Assembly: GCA_029861675.1 (NCBI GenBank)
Contig: JAOTYV010000079.1
Span: 1 to 16,090, forward strand
Direction: 5' to 3'
Source of the DNA: Alphaproteobacteria bacterium
GTDB lineage: Bacteria > Pseudomonadota > Alphaproteobacteria > UBA8366
DNA length: 16,090 nucleotides
Below the pieces are notes generated by a model that saw only the letters and a program-made list of their open reading frames with translations, was not told the DNA's origin and did not search any database. How positions within the stretch are numbered: position 1 is the stretch's first letter; each line of letters starts with the position of its first letter. Of this stretch, positions 1 through 8,655 are shown piece by piece. The translations under genes were made by a program, and so were the position numbers.

Positions 1-109
1 CTTCGCCAAAATCAAGGAGTTCAGGGGCATCGCAACCCGATATGACAAGACAGATACAAGCTATGCCGCTAACTTAAATCTCGTCGCGGCTATCATCGCC
101 GCAAGGTAA
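1..109 (+). CDS. IS5-family transposase, C-terminal fragment (runs off the window)
   Basis: From base 2 the frame reads FAKIKEFRGIATRYDK and continues to a TAA stop at 107-109, giving 35 visible residues. The RxIATRYDKT stretch is the usual C-terminus of IS5/IS427 DDE transposases (known family pattern), and the catalytic Asp-Asp-Glu residues would lie upstream, outside the window. Only the tail is visible, so it cannot be said whether the element is intact or active. The stop codon is two bases from the terminal repeat, the normal compact arrangement for these elements. Confidence 0.8.
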   Translation, partial: FAKIKEFRGIATRYDKTDTSYAANLNLVAAIIAAR

Positions 110-122
110 TTGTCCACAGACC
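1..122 (+). mobile_element. Right end of an IS5-family insertion sequence (partial)
   Basis: The window opens inside an insertion sequence. It holds the end of a transposase gene (stop at 107-109) followed after two bases by a likely terminal inverted repeat, TGTCCACAGACC at about 111-122; read inward from the outside this is GGTCTGTGGACA, the style of IS427-group IS5 elements as I recall them. The next four bases, 123-126, are the palindrome CTAG, which suits the YTAR/TA target preference of this family and is probably the duplicated target. The left end lies outside the window, so neither the second inverted repeat nor the matching target copy can be checked. Confidence 0.75.
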
Positions 123-1241
<1,119 letters not shown>

Positions 1242-1278
1242 TCAGACGCCGCGCCGCTCACTCGATTTGCGGCGGCGG

Positions 1279-1680
1279 TCAAACGCTTATCGATTCGGCC
1301 AGGAAACTGCGAATATTCTGGGCAACCATGCGCGGATGCGGCTCAACCTTGCCGGCATAGCCATCCGGCCCGAGCAACCGGCGCATTTCGGTCAATGAAA
1401 GGCCAAAGAACTTTGCCACGGCGGCCCGATCACTGTGCCCGTCGAATGTCGGCCAGCAATTTTCGTTCAGTGAATCGTATTCGAGACGGAAACCCTGCGC
1501 CTGAAACCATGGATTGTGGGCCGCCGCCAGGCCGACCGCGCACCCCTTGCCTTGCGCATACCAGCGGGCAAAGGTCAGCCTGTCGGCCGGAACCTCGTCC
1601 AAGAAGCCCGCAAGTTCGGTCAAACGCTCCCGACTAGTAGCCTCGTATCCCTGAATATCTTCCCGATTTCGTACTTCCAT
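1279..1680 (-). CDS. Conserved-looking hypothetical protein, 133 aa
   Basis: I do not recognise this protein with certainty. It has 133 residues, no signal peptide and no membrane segment, so it is probably cytoplasmic. Visible features are a central RLTFARWYAQGKGCAVGLAA stretch and, later, VAKFFGLSLTEMRRLLGPDGY. That order (F..W, then a Cys within a Gly/Ala-rich helix, then FFGLS....LF/L) recalls a widespread uncharacterised family of the form 'F.M..W....CGT.ACIAGWA....FGLS....LF', but the match is loose. The start is ATG at 1680 with AGGG six bases upstream. It lies 67 bases upstream of the mreB-like gene on the same strand and could be cotranscribed with it. Codon use matches its neighbours, which supports a real gene. 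Confidence 0.7.
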   Translation of the reverse strand: MEVRNREDIQGYEATSRERLTELAGFLDEVPADRLTFARWYAQGKGCAVGLAAAHNPWFQAQGFRLEYDSLNENCWPTFDGHSDRAAVAKFFGLSLTEMRRLLGPDGYAGKVEPHPRMVAQNIRSFLAESISV

Positions 1681-1896
1681 GCCGCACCCTGCCTATTGAT
1701 TTTTTATTGCATTGCGGAGCATACCGCTTATCACCCAACTTTATGGCAACACCATGACCGAGTTCAACGATTTCCGCGAACCCAGTTGCCCCACTCGCTC
1801 TAACCCGAAAGATGCGCCGCGTTTCATATGAACGCGCCAAGAGCCAATGCCCACGGAGCATCATGGGCCGCCATAGGCGATAGAAATCCAGGACCG
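1681..1896. other. Intergenic region, no gene seen
   Basis: These 216 bases separate two minus-strand genes. The only open frames are short and lack recognisable protein features. A small hairpin (GCGG, loop AGCATA, CCGC, starting near 1714) has no T-tract on either side, so I do not call a terminator. An A/T-rich run near 1698-1710 lies just upstream of the hypothetical gene, but no convincing -35/-10 pair was found. Confidence 0.5.
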
Positions 1897-2607
1897 TTAC
1901 GGCGATCCCATACTTCCTTTCATAATAGCCCGACTTGGGGTGTCTCCGGTCGGTACCATTTGAAAGGTTATTTCCATATCTTCATTGAGATCCCGAAATT
2001 TCACCGGCACGCCCGCAGTGTCGAACCACAGATCATATCGTGCATCCCCGTCGACCTTGAAGTATTTCGTTTTCAAAGACTTAGCGCCAACTTTCAGAAC
2101 CTTCTCCTCACCCTGGGACGAACGGACCCGATACAGCTTGCCCGACTTGGTGCTCATCAACACCTTTGCCTCGAGGATGCCCGGCGACCACGGGTTGTTG
2201 GGAAAGACACTCAAGGGCGCTTCGGTTTGACCTTGCGGACCGACCACGATGAACTTTTCCCCTTCGGCACGGCCTCGTATTTTGTAGACTTTGCCGTTTT
2301 CTTTCGTATCTCCTTCGAATGAAACGATACGGCCGTCGCGCCACAGTTCGGTGCTGCGGGACTTATGGTCGTGAACAATGATCTCCAGGATTTTGACGGT
2401 GGCGCGAATTTCATTGCGCACCGACACATCCTTGCCGTTTTTCTGAATTGTATTGGTATAGGTTCCGATATCGCCATAAATCGGATGGTGGATTTTGTAC
2501 TTGTATACTTTGCTCGCGCCATCCTCCGGCGGCCCGGCGGCAACGACACCAGGCATTGAACAAAGAAATAACAGCGACAATCGCTGTAGGAATCTCCGGT
2601 TCAACAT
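1897..2607 (-). CDS. Exported DUF6134-like protein
   Basis: A 236-residue protein probably secreted to the periplasm. I chose the ATG at 2607 because it begins a clean Sec signal peptide: MLNRRF, a hydrophobic core LSLLFLCSMPGVV, and likely cleavage after VAA (about residue 24). The open frame continues upstream to 2784, but that extension has unlike composition and spoils the signal peptide. The mature part starts YKYKIHHPIYGDIGTYTN and is rich in alternating beta-strand-like residues, with TELWRDGRIVSFEGDT and RYDLWFDTAGVPVKF later. This layout (G-I/D-G motif, 'E.W..G.l..f...T..nG', 'LWyD..G.pvk') fits DUF6134, a family of unknown function, as I recall it. No good Shine-Dalgarno sequence is visible. 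Alternative: another exported all-beta domain such as DUF3108. Confidence 0.72.
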   Translation of the reverse strand: MLNRRFLQRLSLLFLCSMPGVVAAGPPEDGASKVYKYKIHHPIYGDIGTYTNTIQKNGKDVSVRNEIRATVKILEIIVHDHKSRSTELWRDGRIVSFEGDTKENGKVYKIRGRAEGEKFIVVGPQGQTEAPLSVFPNNPWSPGILEAKVLMSTKSGKLYRVRSSQGEEKVLKVGAKSLKTKYFKVDGDARYDLWFDTAGVPVKFRDLNEDMEITFQMVPTGDTPSRAIMKGSMGSP

Positions 2608-2703
2608 ATGCAGTGTAACCCGGCGAAACAGTGAAAACGCGCTCCAGGTATGGAACCATAGAAGCAATATGTTCGGTCTTAAAGAACTAAACATAGCGGC
2701 AAT

Positions 2704-2712
2704 ATTGTACCA
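2704..2712 (-). promoter_or_regulatory. Possible extended -10 promoter for the DUF6134-like gene
   Basis: On the minus strand the sequence TTTTGGTACAATATT contains TACAAT with a TG one base upstream, an extended -10 element. Transcription would start near 2697, giving a leader of about 90 bases before the ATG at 2607. No matching -35 hexamer is present at 16-18 bases. This is a pattern match only. Confidence 0.3.
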
Positions 2713-2918
2713 AAACCGGGTAGAGATTTGAGATGCACAAAAAAGACGTTTGCAATTGCTAGCGTAGCCTGAAATCTTAATCAAACAAAATATTCAATCT
2801 ATGGAAATATCTATCTGTTAATAATTAAATCGATTACACCGAGTTTGCAGCGCACCGACATCTTGTTTTATTGCGATCTATAGTCTCTATGGCTATGCGT
2901 CGAATAAGAAATATTTCG

Positions 2919-2942
2919 CCTAAAAGCGTCAACCGACGCTTT
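2919..2942 (-). terminator. Rho-independent-type terminator of the mutA-mutB-meaB operon
   Basis: Read on the minus strand, AAAGCGTC is followed by a GGTT loop and GACGCTTT, a perfect 8-base-pair stem, ending in TTTT then A. It begins 27 bases after the meaB stop codon. The T-tract is short and partly inside the stem, so the terminator may be weak, but position and shape fit the end of the operon. Confidence 0.6.
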
Positions 2943-2968
2943 CTAGATTATTCATTCAACAAGAGAAT

Positions 2969-4003
2969 TCAGTACGACTTCTTAAATGCGCCGAGGATCC
3001 GATCCGCCGCCATGGCAGGCGTCAACCGACCTTCTAAAACATCCTCTTCCAGCGCATCAATGATGGTCTTCACCGTGACGTTGTGCTTCAAATCACCAAT
3101 CAGACGATCCTCGACCATCGCCCACATCCATCGCAGCCGTTGACGCCGACGCGTCTCGTCGAATTCTCCGCTCGCCGTCAAGCTATCGCGAAATTCCTCG
3201 ATCTTGGACCACAGAAGATCCAAGCCGCGGTTCTTCAAGGCACTGCACGTGACAACGGGCGGCGCCCAATTTGGACTGCGGGGAGACATGATATGCAAAG
3301 CGCTGGCATAGTCGCTCGCGGCGCGCAGAGCGCGTTCCTTGTTATCGCCATCCGCCTTGTTCACGGCGATCATGTCGGCCAATTCCAGCAAGCCGCGTTT
3401 GATACCCTGCAACTCGTCGCCGGCGCCGGCGATCGCAAGTACGAGGAAAAAGTCGACCATTTCGGAAACGGCAATTTCGGACTGTCCGACACCGACCGTC
3501 TCGACAAGGATGATGTCGTACCCCGCAGCCTCGCACAGGAGCATCACCTCCCGGGTCGTGCGGGTCACGCCGCCAAGCGTGCCGGCGGAGGGTGACGGCC
3601 GGATGAAAGCGCCGGGGTCGCGCGACAGGTGTTCCATCCGCGTCTTGTCGCCGAGAATGCTGCCACCGGTCCGGCTGCTCGTCGGGTCCACCGCCAGGAC
3701 CGCGACCCGATGCCCCTGTCCGGTGAGATTGACGCCGAATGTGTCGATGAACGTACTTTTGCCAACACCGGGCACGCCGGTTACGCCGATACGGTAGGAG
3801 CGGCCGCCATGGGGCAACAACCGAAGCAGGAGCTCCTGGGCGCGCGGCCGATCCTGCTCGTTCCGGCTTTCAATGAGGGTTATCGCACGCCCCAACATCG
3901 CCCGATCGCCGGCCACCAGCCGCTCGGCCAAGACCGCCGGTGAAATACCCGAGCTCTTACCCGCACGCTTCTTCGAGGGCTGTTTTGCCTTGGCCTTCGG
4001 CAC
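2969..4003 (-). CDS. meaB: MeaB, methylmalonyl-CoA mutase-associated GTPase
   Basis: This 344-residue G3E-family P-loop GTPase (ArgK/MeaB type) gates delivery of adenosylcobalamin to methylmalonyl-CoA mutase and protects the enzyme from inactivation (known for the family). Visible: a Lys-rich N-terminus, a helical lead-in, Walker A GVPGVGKST (about 76-84), DPTSSRTGGSILGDKTRM (about 107-124), the switch region ETVGVGQSE (about 168-176), the guanine-specificity motif NKAD (about 215-218) and CSAL (about 253-256), then the C-terminal dimerisation region. Length is normal. The start is a GTG at 4001-4003, two bases after the mutB TGA, so the two genes are translationally coupled. It is last in the operon, with a terminator hairpin 27 bases downstream. 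All motifs are intact. Confidence 0.96.
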   Translation of the reverse strand: MPKAKAKQPSKKRAGKSSGISPAVLAERLVAGDRAMLGRAITLIESRNEQDRPRAQELLLRLLPHGGRSYRIGVTGVPGVGKSTFIDTFGVNLTGQGHRVAVLAVDPTSSRTGGSILGDKTRMEHLSRDPGAFIRPSPSAGTLGGVTRTTREVMLLCEAAGYDIILVETVGVGQSEIAVSEMVDFFLVLAIAGAGDELQGIKRGLLELADMIAVNKADGDNKERALRAASDYASALHIMSPRSPNWAPPVVTCSALKNRGLDLLWSKIEEFRDSLTASGEFDETRRRQRLRWMWAMVEDRLIGDLKHNVTVKTIIDALEEDVLEGRLTPAMAADRILGAFKKSY

Positions 4004-4005
4004 GT

Positions 4006-6207
4006 TCAGTCGGCCTTATCGCCGGACCGCGGGGCTCCATCGAGCTGTTGCAGCAATTCAAGAGCCGCTTCGCTGATCACCGTACCCGGCGGAAAGATCG
4101 CCTGCGCCCCCGCCTCAAATAGCGCGTCGTAGTCCTGCGGCGGAATGACACCGCCGACGACGATCATGATGTCGTCCCGGCCGAGTTGGCGCAACGCATC
4201 GCGCAGCTCCGGGACCAGCGTCAGATGACCCGCGGCCAGCGAGCTCGCACCGATGATGTGAACGTCATTTTCGACCGCCTGGCGCGCCGCTTCGTCCGGC
4301 GTCTGAAACAAGGATCCTATATCGACGTCAAATCCAAGATCGGCAAACGCTGTCGCAATGACCTTCTGGCCCCGATCGTGACCATCCTGCCCCATCTTCG
4401 CGACCAGGATTCGCGGTCGCCGGCCCTCTCGCTCTTCAAATTCAGCTATGCGGGTTCGCACGCGGTCGATCGATTCGGAATTTTCACCCATTTCGCTACT
4501 GTAAACACCTGAAATTGCGTTGGTTTCCGCTACGTGCCGTCCGAATACCGCCTCCATGGCGTCGGTGATTTCGCCCACCGTCGCTTTGGCCCGGGCCGCA
4601 ACGACCGCCATCTCCAGCAAATTGCCCTCACCATTCTCACAGCATCCCGTCAGGGACGCCAACGCGGCGCGGCACGCCGCGTCGTCGCGTTCGGCGCGAA
4701 GACGTTCGAGTTTTTCGATCTGCATCCGGCGGACCGTCGAATTGTCGATCTTGAGGACATCGATCGTTTCATCCTCGGGGGATCGGTATTGGTTTACACC
4801 GACAAGGGTTTGGCGCCCGGAATCGATGCGCGCCTGGGTCCGCGCGGCTGCCTCCTCGATACGCAGTTTCGGAATGCCCGCCTCGATCGCCCGCGCCATG
4901 CCGCCAAGCGCCTCGATTTCCTCGATGTGCCGCCACGCCTTCGCCGCCAGATCGGCCGTCAAGCGCTCGACATAGTAACTGCCCGCCCAGGGATCGATGG
5001 TCCGGCAGGTGTCGCTTTCCTGCTGCAGGAAAATCTGCGTATTCCGCGCGATCCGAGCGCTGAAGTCGCTCGGCAGGGCCAGCGCCTCGTCAAGCGCATT
5101 GGTGTGGAGCGATTGCGTATGACCCTGCGTCGCGGCCATCGCCTCGACACAGGTTCGAATGACATTGTTGAATACGTCCTGCGCGGCCAGGCTCCATCCC
5201 GAGGTTTGACAATGGGTTCGAAGGGATAGCGATTTCGGGTTCTGCGGATCGAACTGTTTCATCAGCTTCGCCCACAACAGCCGGCCCGCGCGCAGCTTGG
5301 CGACTTCCATGAAGAAATTCATGCCGACCGCCCAGAAAAAGGAAAGTCGCGGCGCGAATTTATCGATGTCGAGCCCGGCTTCGATGCCACAGCGGGCATA
5401 CTCCAGGCCATCGGCGATCGTATAGGCAAGCTCCAGGTCGGCCGTCGCACCCGCTTCCTGCATGTGATAGCCGGATATGCTGATGCTGTTGAATTTCGGC
5501 ATGCGCCGGGAGGTGTAGCTGAAGATGTCCGAGATTATCCGCATCGACGGGTGCGGCGGGAAGATATAGGTGTTGCGGACCATGAACTCCTTCAGAATGT
5601 CATTCTGAATCGTCCCGGACAGCGCTTCGGGCGCCACGCCCTGCTCTTCGCCCGCAACGATGTAGAGCGCCAAGATCGGCAGCACCGCGCCGTTCATGGT
5701 CATGGATACGCTCATCTGATCCAGCGGAATGCCATCGAACAGGGTCCGCATGTCGAGGATGGAATCGATGGCGACGCCGGCCATGCCGACATCGCCGGCG
5801 ACCCGCGGATGGTCCGAATCGTAACCGCGATGGGTGGCCAGATCGAACGCGATGGACAGGCCTCGCTGCCCGGCCGCCAAATTGCGCCGATAGAAGGCGT
5901 TGCTGTCTTCCGCCGTGGAGAACCCGGCGTATTGTCGAATCGTCCAAGGCTGGGTGACATACATCGTCGGATAAGGCCCGCGCAGATAAGGCGGCAATCC
6001 GGGCCGCGTATTGAGGAAATCCAGATCCGCCAGATCGGCCGCCGTGTAGAGCGGCTTGACGGGAATTCCCTCGGGCGTCTCCCAAACCAGCGCGTCCGGG
6101 CCATTGCCCGCTTCCCGTTTGGCGCGCCGGTTCCAATCGTCGAGGTCGTCGCCGGTGTTGGCGCCGGACTCCAATTCAATCCGTGAAAAATCCGGAACCG
6201 CGCTCAT
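4006..6207 (-). CDS. mutB: Methylmalonyl-CoA mutase large (catalytic) subunit
   Basis: This 733-residue subunit carries out the adenosylcobalamin-dependent rearrangement between (R)-methylmalonyl-CoA and succinyl-CoA in the cytoplasm. The N-terminal TIM barrel carries [20 protein letters not shown] (about 80-99; Tyr83 corresponds to the radical-steering tyrosine), [14 protein letters not shown] (Arg211) and [11 protein letters not shown] (His248). The C-terminal B12-binding domain has the base-off signature DGHDRG (Asp608, His610, Gly613; His610 is the cobalt ligand), followed by GASSL and the GG of VVGG. I chose the ATG at 6207, which overlaps the mutA stop as ATGA and gives the usual N-terminus MSAVPDFS; an in-frame GTG at 6213 with GGGAG four bases upstream is the alternative. 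All catalytic motifs are present, so this is the active partner of MutA. Confidence 0.97.
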   Translation of the reverse strand: MSAVPDFSRIELESGANTGDDLDDWNRRAKREAGNGPDALVWETPEGIPVKPLYTAADLADLDFLNTRPGLPPYLRGPYPTMYVTQPWTIRQYAGFSTAEDSNAFYRRNLAAGQRGLSIAFDLATHRGYDSDHPRVAGDVGMAGVAIDSILDMRTLFDGIPLDQMSVSMTMNGAVLPILALYIVAGEEQGVAPEALSGTIQNDILKEFMVRNTYIFPPHPSMRIISDIFSYTSRRMPKFNSISISGYHMQEAGATADLELAYTIADGLEYARCGIEAGLDIDKFAPRLSFFWAVGMNFFMEVAKLRAGRLLWAKLMKQFDPQNPKSLSLRTHCQTSGWSLAAQDVFNNVIRTCVEAMAATQGHTQSLHTNALDEALALPSDFSARIARNTQIFLQQESDTCRTIDPWAGSYYVERLTADLAAKAWRHIEEIEALGGMARAIEAGIPKLRIEEAAARTQARIDSGRQTLVGVNQYRSPEDETIDVLKIDNSTVRRMQIEKLERLRAERDDAACRAALASLTGCCENGEGNLLEMAVVAARAKATVGEITDAMEAVFGRHVAETNAISGVYSSEMGENSESIDRVRTRIAEFEEREGRRPRILVAKMGQDGHDRGQKVIATAFADLGFDVDIGSLFQTPDEAARQAVENDVHIIGASSLAAGHLTLVPELRDALRQLGRDDIMIVVGGVIPPQDYDALFEAGAQAIFPPGTVISEAALELLQQLDGAPRSGDKAD

Positions 6208-8339
6208 CGACACATTACTCCCATCCGTTCGAGCAGCCGTGTCAGGAACTCCAGAAGGTTGCCGCCGGGTTCCAAATACCCATCAATCCCCGCGATCGCC
6301 TTCGTGCCGGCCGACGCCTTTTCGCCGGCGACGAAAACACCCGTTGCACCCGCCGCGCTCAACGATTTACCAAGCGCCGCCGCGAACGAGGCATACAACG
6401 CGTCGCTGGAACATATCACGCAAACCGAGCAGCCGCTCTTCAAGAATTCCGCCGTGATCAAAGCGGGATCGGTGCCGCCCGCACCGGCAACCACACCCAA
6501 GCCGCCCGCAGCAAGGGCATTTTGTGCGAACGTCATCCGTTCGCCGAATTCGGCGCGTGTCCCGATGGCGGCCAGGAATACCCGCGGCAGCGCACCGGCA
6601 TTCTCGCCGTGGGCTTCGCTGGCATCCCGCAATGCCTCGAATTCCGAACCGAGCCGGCGCGTCGGCAATATCTCCGCAATGGCGGCATCGGGCTCCGACA
6701 AGGCATGCATCAGCGCGTCGACGGTTCCGCCGCGCGACACCAATTCGATCATGGGCCGGAATAGGTCGCCATCGGCCCGGGCCGCCCCGATCGCGTCCGC
6801 GCCGGCCTCGCCTTCGAATTGCGCCGACAGCCGTGACAGCCGAGGCTCATCCGCCGCCCGCAGCGCCGCAATATCGATGGGCGGCGCCTCGATCGGGGTC
6901 TCCAACAGATCGGGAAAAGCGCTGACCCCGGTAATCGGGTCGACCGACTTGGTGATATTGTCCTGCCGCCGGTTCCGAACACCGTCAATCGCCGCGGCAA
7001 GCGATCCGTCCTGTAGAACGGCGCCAATGCCGCCGGCGCGCTCGATCGACTGAAATTCCAGCCATGCGCGTTGCGCCAGTGCGTCGGTAAGCGATTCGAC
7101 GGCCCATGCACCGCCCGCCGGGTCTATGACCCGGTTCAGGCCGGACTCATGCTGCAGGATGAGCTGGGTATTGCGCGCGATGCGCCGGGAAAATCCGTCC
7201 GGCAACCGCAGCGCCGTATCAAACGGCAGAACCGTGATGCTGTCGGCACCCGCAACGGCGGCGGCAAAGCAGGAAACGGTGGTCCGCAGCATGTTCACAT
7301 AAGGATCCCGGCGCGACATCATCCGTTCCGACGTTTCGGCCTGCAGTTGCACCGACGAAACCGCTTCCGATACCCCGCATGCCTCCGCGACCCGGCCCCA
7401 TACGCGGCGAAGCGCCCGAATTTTTGCAATCGACAACAGGAAATTCGAATCCGTGGACGCGGATATCATAATTTGACCGACAGCCCGTTCGACCGGCATT
7501 CCGGCATCGGTCAGGGCGCGGAGATAGGCGACGCCGCTGGCGGCGATGCACGCGATTTCCTGGGCTTCCGATGCGCCCGCATTGTGAAAGACCGCCCCAT
7601 GAGCACGCACGCCGACAACGCGCGGATGCGTGGCGCCGATTGCCGCCACTAGACCCGCAAGGTCCGTCAACGCACGATCCAATGACGCATAGAGCGTGCC
7701 GGTGGCGGCGAGCGCGCCGATCGGATCGCAATTCAACGCGCCTTGCGCTTCCTTCGGATCAATCCCGCGCCGTTCCCAAAGAGCGGCCAGCATCGCGGCG
7801 GCAGGGATAAAGGCCCCACCGGCGGCCAAGGCAACAGGCGTCCGCAACAGATCCACCCCCTGCAGGACCTCATCCAAATCGTCAAGACACGACACGCGAA
7901 TGCCATCGGGAAGCGCCGCGGTATTGGAGTCATCCGCCAATGCCCCGGCCTGCGCAAAACGAAGCTGAATCGATCGAACGCCGCTTTCCAGATCGGTGAG
8001 GATGGCCGCATTCGTCACGGCGCGGTCCGGATGGGTGTGAAGCTGGCGCACATCCCAACCGTGCGCGACCACACCGGCCGCCCGTTGTCCGCGCGTATAG
8101 GGCGCCTTTCCCGGCAATCCGGACGGGTCGCCCGCCGAGACCCAGTCATCCCCGGTATAGAGCGGCTTTATGGCGATATCGTCATAGGTACGGGACGACA
8201 GGCGATCCTCATCGCCGTCGCCGCCAAGCAGCCGCGCCACCAATTCCTGCCAGGCCGCGTGCGATACCGCCGGAAAGCCGTCGGCAAGCAGCAGGGCCTC
8301 CGATTTCGTGGCGCCGTTATTTTTGTCTTTCGATGCCAT
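6204..8339 (-). CDS. mutA: Methylmalonyl-CoA mutase small subunit
   Basis: A 711-residue, non-catalytic partner of MutB, forming the heterodimeric mutase. It is homologous to MutB over its whole length: the barrel begins after [13 protein letters not shown] (about residue 55), with [20 protein letters not shown] replacing the large subunit's [14 protein letters not shown] stretch. The C-terminal Rossmann-like domain lacks the cobalamin signature: the equivalent place reads [10 protein letters not shown] instead of DGHDRG, as known for small subunits, so it should not bind B12. The ATG at 8339 is the first start after an in-frame TAA at 8349-8351; GAGAAGG lies far upstream (about 17 bases), so initiation may be weak. 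It is first in the operon and its stop overlaps mutB. The sequence is less conserved than MutB, normal for this subunit. Confidence 0.94.
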   Translation of the reverse strand: MASKDKNNGATKSEALLLADGFPAVSHAAWQELVARLLGGDGDEDRLSSRTYDDIAIKPLYTGDDWVSAGDPSGLPGKAPYTRGQRAAGVVAHGWDVRQLHTHPDRAVTNAAILTDLESGVRSIQLRFAQAGALADDSNTAALPDGIRVSCLDDLDEVLQGVDLLRTPVALAAGGAFIPAAAMLAALWERRGIDPKEAQGALNCDPIGALAATGTLYASLDRALTDLAGLVAAIGATHPRVVGVRAHGAVFHNAGASEAQEIACIAASGVAYLRALTDAGMPVERAVGQIMISASTDSNFLLSIAKIRALRRVWGRVAEACGVSEAVSSVQLQAETSERMMSRRDPYVNMLRTTVSCFAAAVAGADSITVLPFDTALRLPDGFSRRIARNTQLILQHESGLNRVIDPAGGAWAVESLTDALAQRAWLEFQSIERAGGIGAVLQDGSLAAAIDGVRNRRQDNITKSVDPITGVSAFPDLLETPIEAPPIDIAALRAADEPRLSRLSAQFEGEAGADAIGAARADGDLFRPMIELVSRGGTVDALMHALSEPDAAIAEILPTRRLGSEFEALRDASEAHGENAGALPRVFLAAIGTRAEFGERMTFAQNALAAGGLGVVAGAGGTDPALITAEFLKSGCSVCVICSSDALYASFAAALGKSLSAAGATGVFVAGEKASAGTKAIAGIDGYLEPGGNLLEFLTRLLERMGVMCR

Positions 8340-8655
8340 TCGTGCCGCTTACCCAACCTTCTCGACAAATTGCATAAAATAATTCAATGGCTTGCCGGCC
8401 TCCAGCCCCACCATGCAAGAATGTGCCTCCAAACGCCCGCGTTTTCCAGCCAAAACAATGACTCCTGGGGAGCCATCCGATGGACCGGGCAGATGACAAT
8501 GCGGCGCCGGCGGCCACCGGTACCCGACAACCCACCCAGGACACGCCGCCATGTAGATTGCGGAAATCGTTGACTTTGTGCGAGGATGCCAAAAATCCAG
8601 CCCGACAGAGTGCCGGGAAAAGAAACATTCAGGCCGGTACAGGGATCAGGCCGCC
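8340..8655. other. Divergent intergenic region between mutA and the cyclase gene
   Basis: These 316 bases must hold the start signals for the mut operon (leftward) and the cyclase gene (rightward). I found no convincing -35/-10 pair in either direction; a TTGACT at 8570-8575 has no good -10 after it. The region is GC-rich and structured (GGTACC, ACCGGT, GCCGGC and GGCGCC crowd 8503-8522). On the minus strand it shows both an open frame ending 9 bases before mutA and a series of blocks resembling a cobalamin riboswitch; the two explanations compete and are discussed in the findings. Confidence 0.5.
8349..8552 (-). pseudogene. Possible remnant of a transglutaminase-like (lasso-peptide B2-type) ORF
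   Basis: A 67-codon open frame ends with TAA at 8349-8351, nine bases before mutA. Its last third, GKRGRLEAHSCMVGL followed by EAGKPLN (about residues 36-57), resembles the 'G.l.AHaWVe..G.pLN' signature around the catalytic His of transglutaminase-like proteins such as lasso-peptide maturation protein B2. The Trp expected after the His is a Cys here, and the upstream region with the catalytic Cys is not recognisable in this frame. It may be a decayed gene, a translated leader, or chance in GC-rich DNA. No ribosome-binding site is evident. Confidence 0.22.

Larger units (their letters stand above)
2608..2968. other. AT-rich intergenic region
   Basis: This stretch of about 360 bases is clearly richer in A and T than the flanking genes, most of all at 2745-2850. 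It holds the likely promoter of the DUF6134-like gene and the terminator of the mut operon (listed separately). An open frame on the minus strand from 2784 runs in phase into the DUF6134-like gene, but it lacks protein-like features and I treat it as non-coding leader. No small gene or RNA was recognised. Confidence 0.5.

Noticed and set aside
1712..1730. Small GCGG/CCGC hairpin as a terminator
   Set aside because: The stem is only four pairs and there is no T-tract in the needed direction.
2608..2784. N-terminal extension of the DUF6134-like protein
   Set aside because: It would bury an otherwise clean Sec signal peptide, lies in AT-rich non-coding-like DNA and contains a candidate promoter.
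8565..8605. TTGACT at 8570-8575 as a -35 box for the cyclase gene
   Set aside because: No acceptable -10 hexamer lies 15-19 bases downstream.
8578..8655. GTG start for the cyclase, 26 codons upstream
   Set aside because: No ribosome-binding site precedes it and the extra residues are polar and unlike the family N-terminus; the ATG at 8656 has AGGGA/CAGG upstream.
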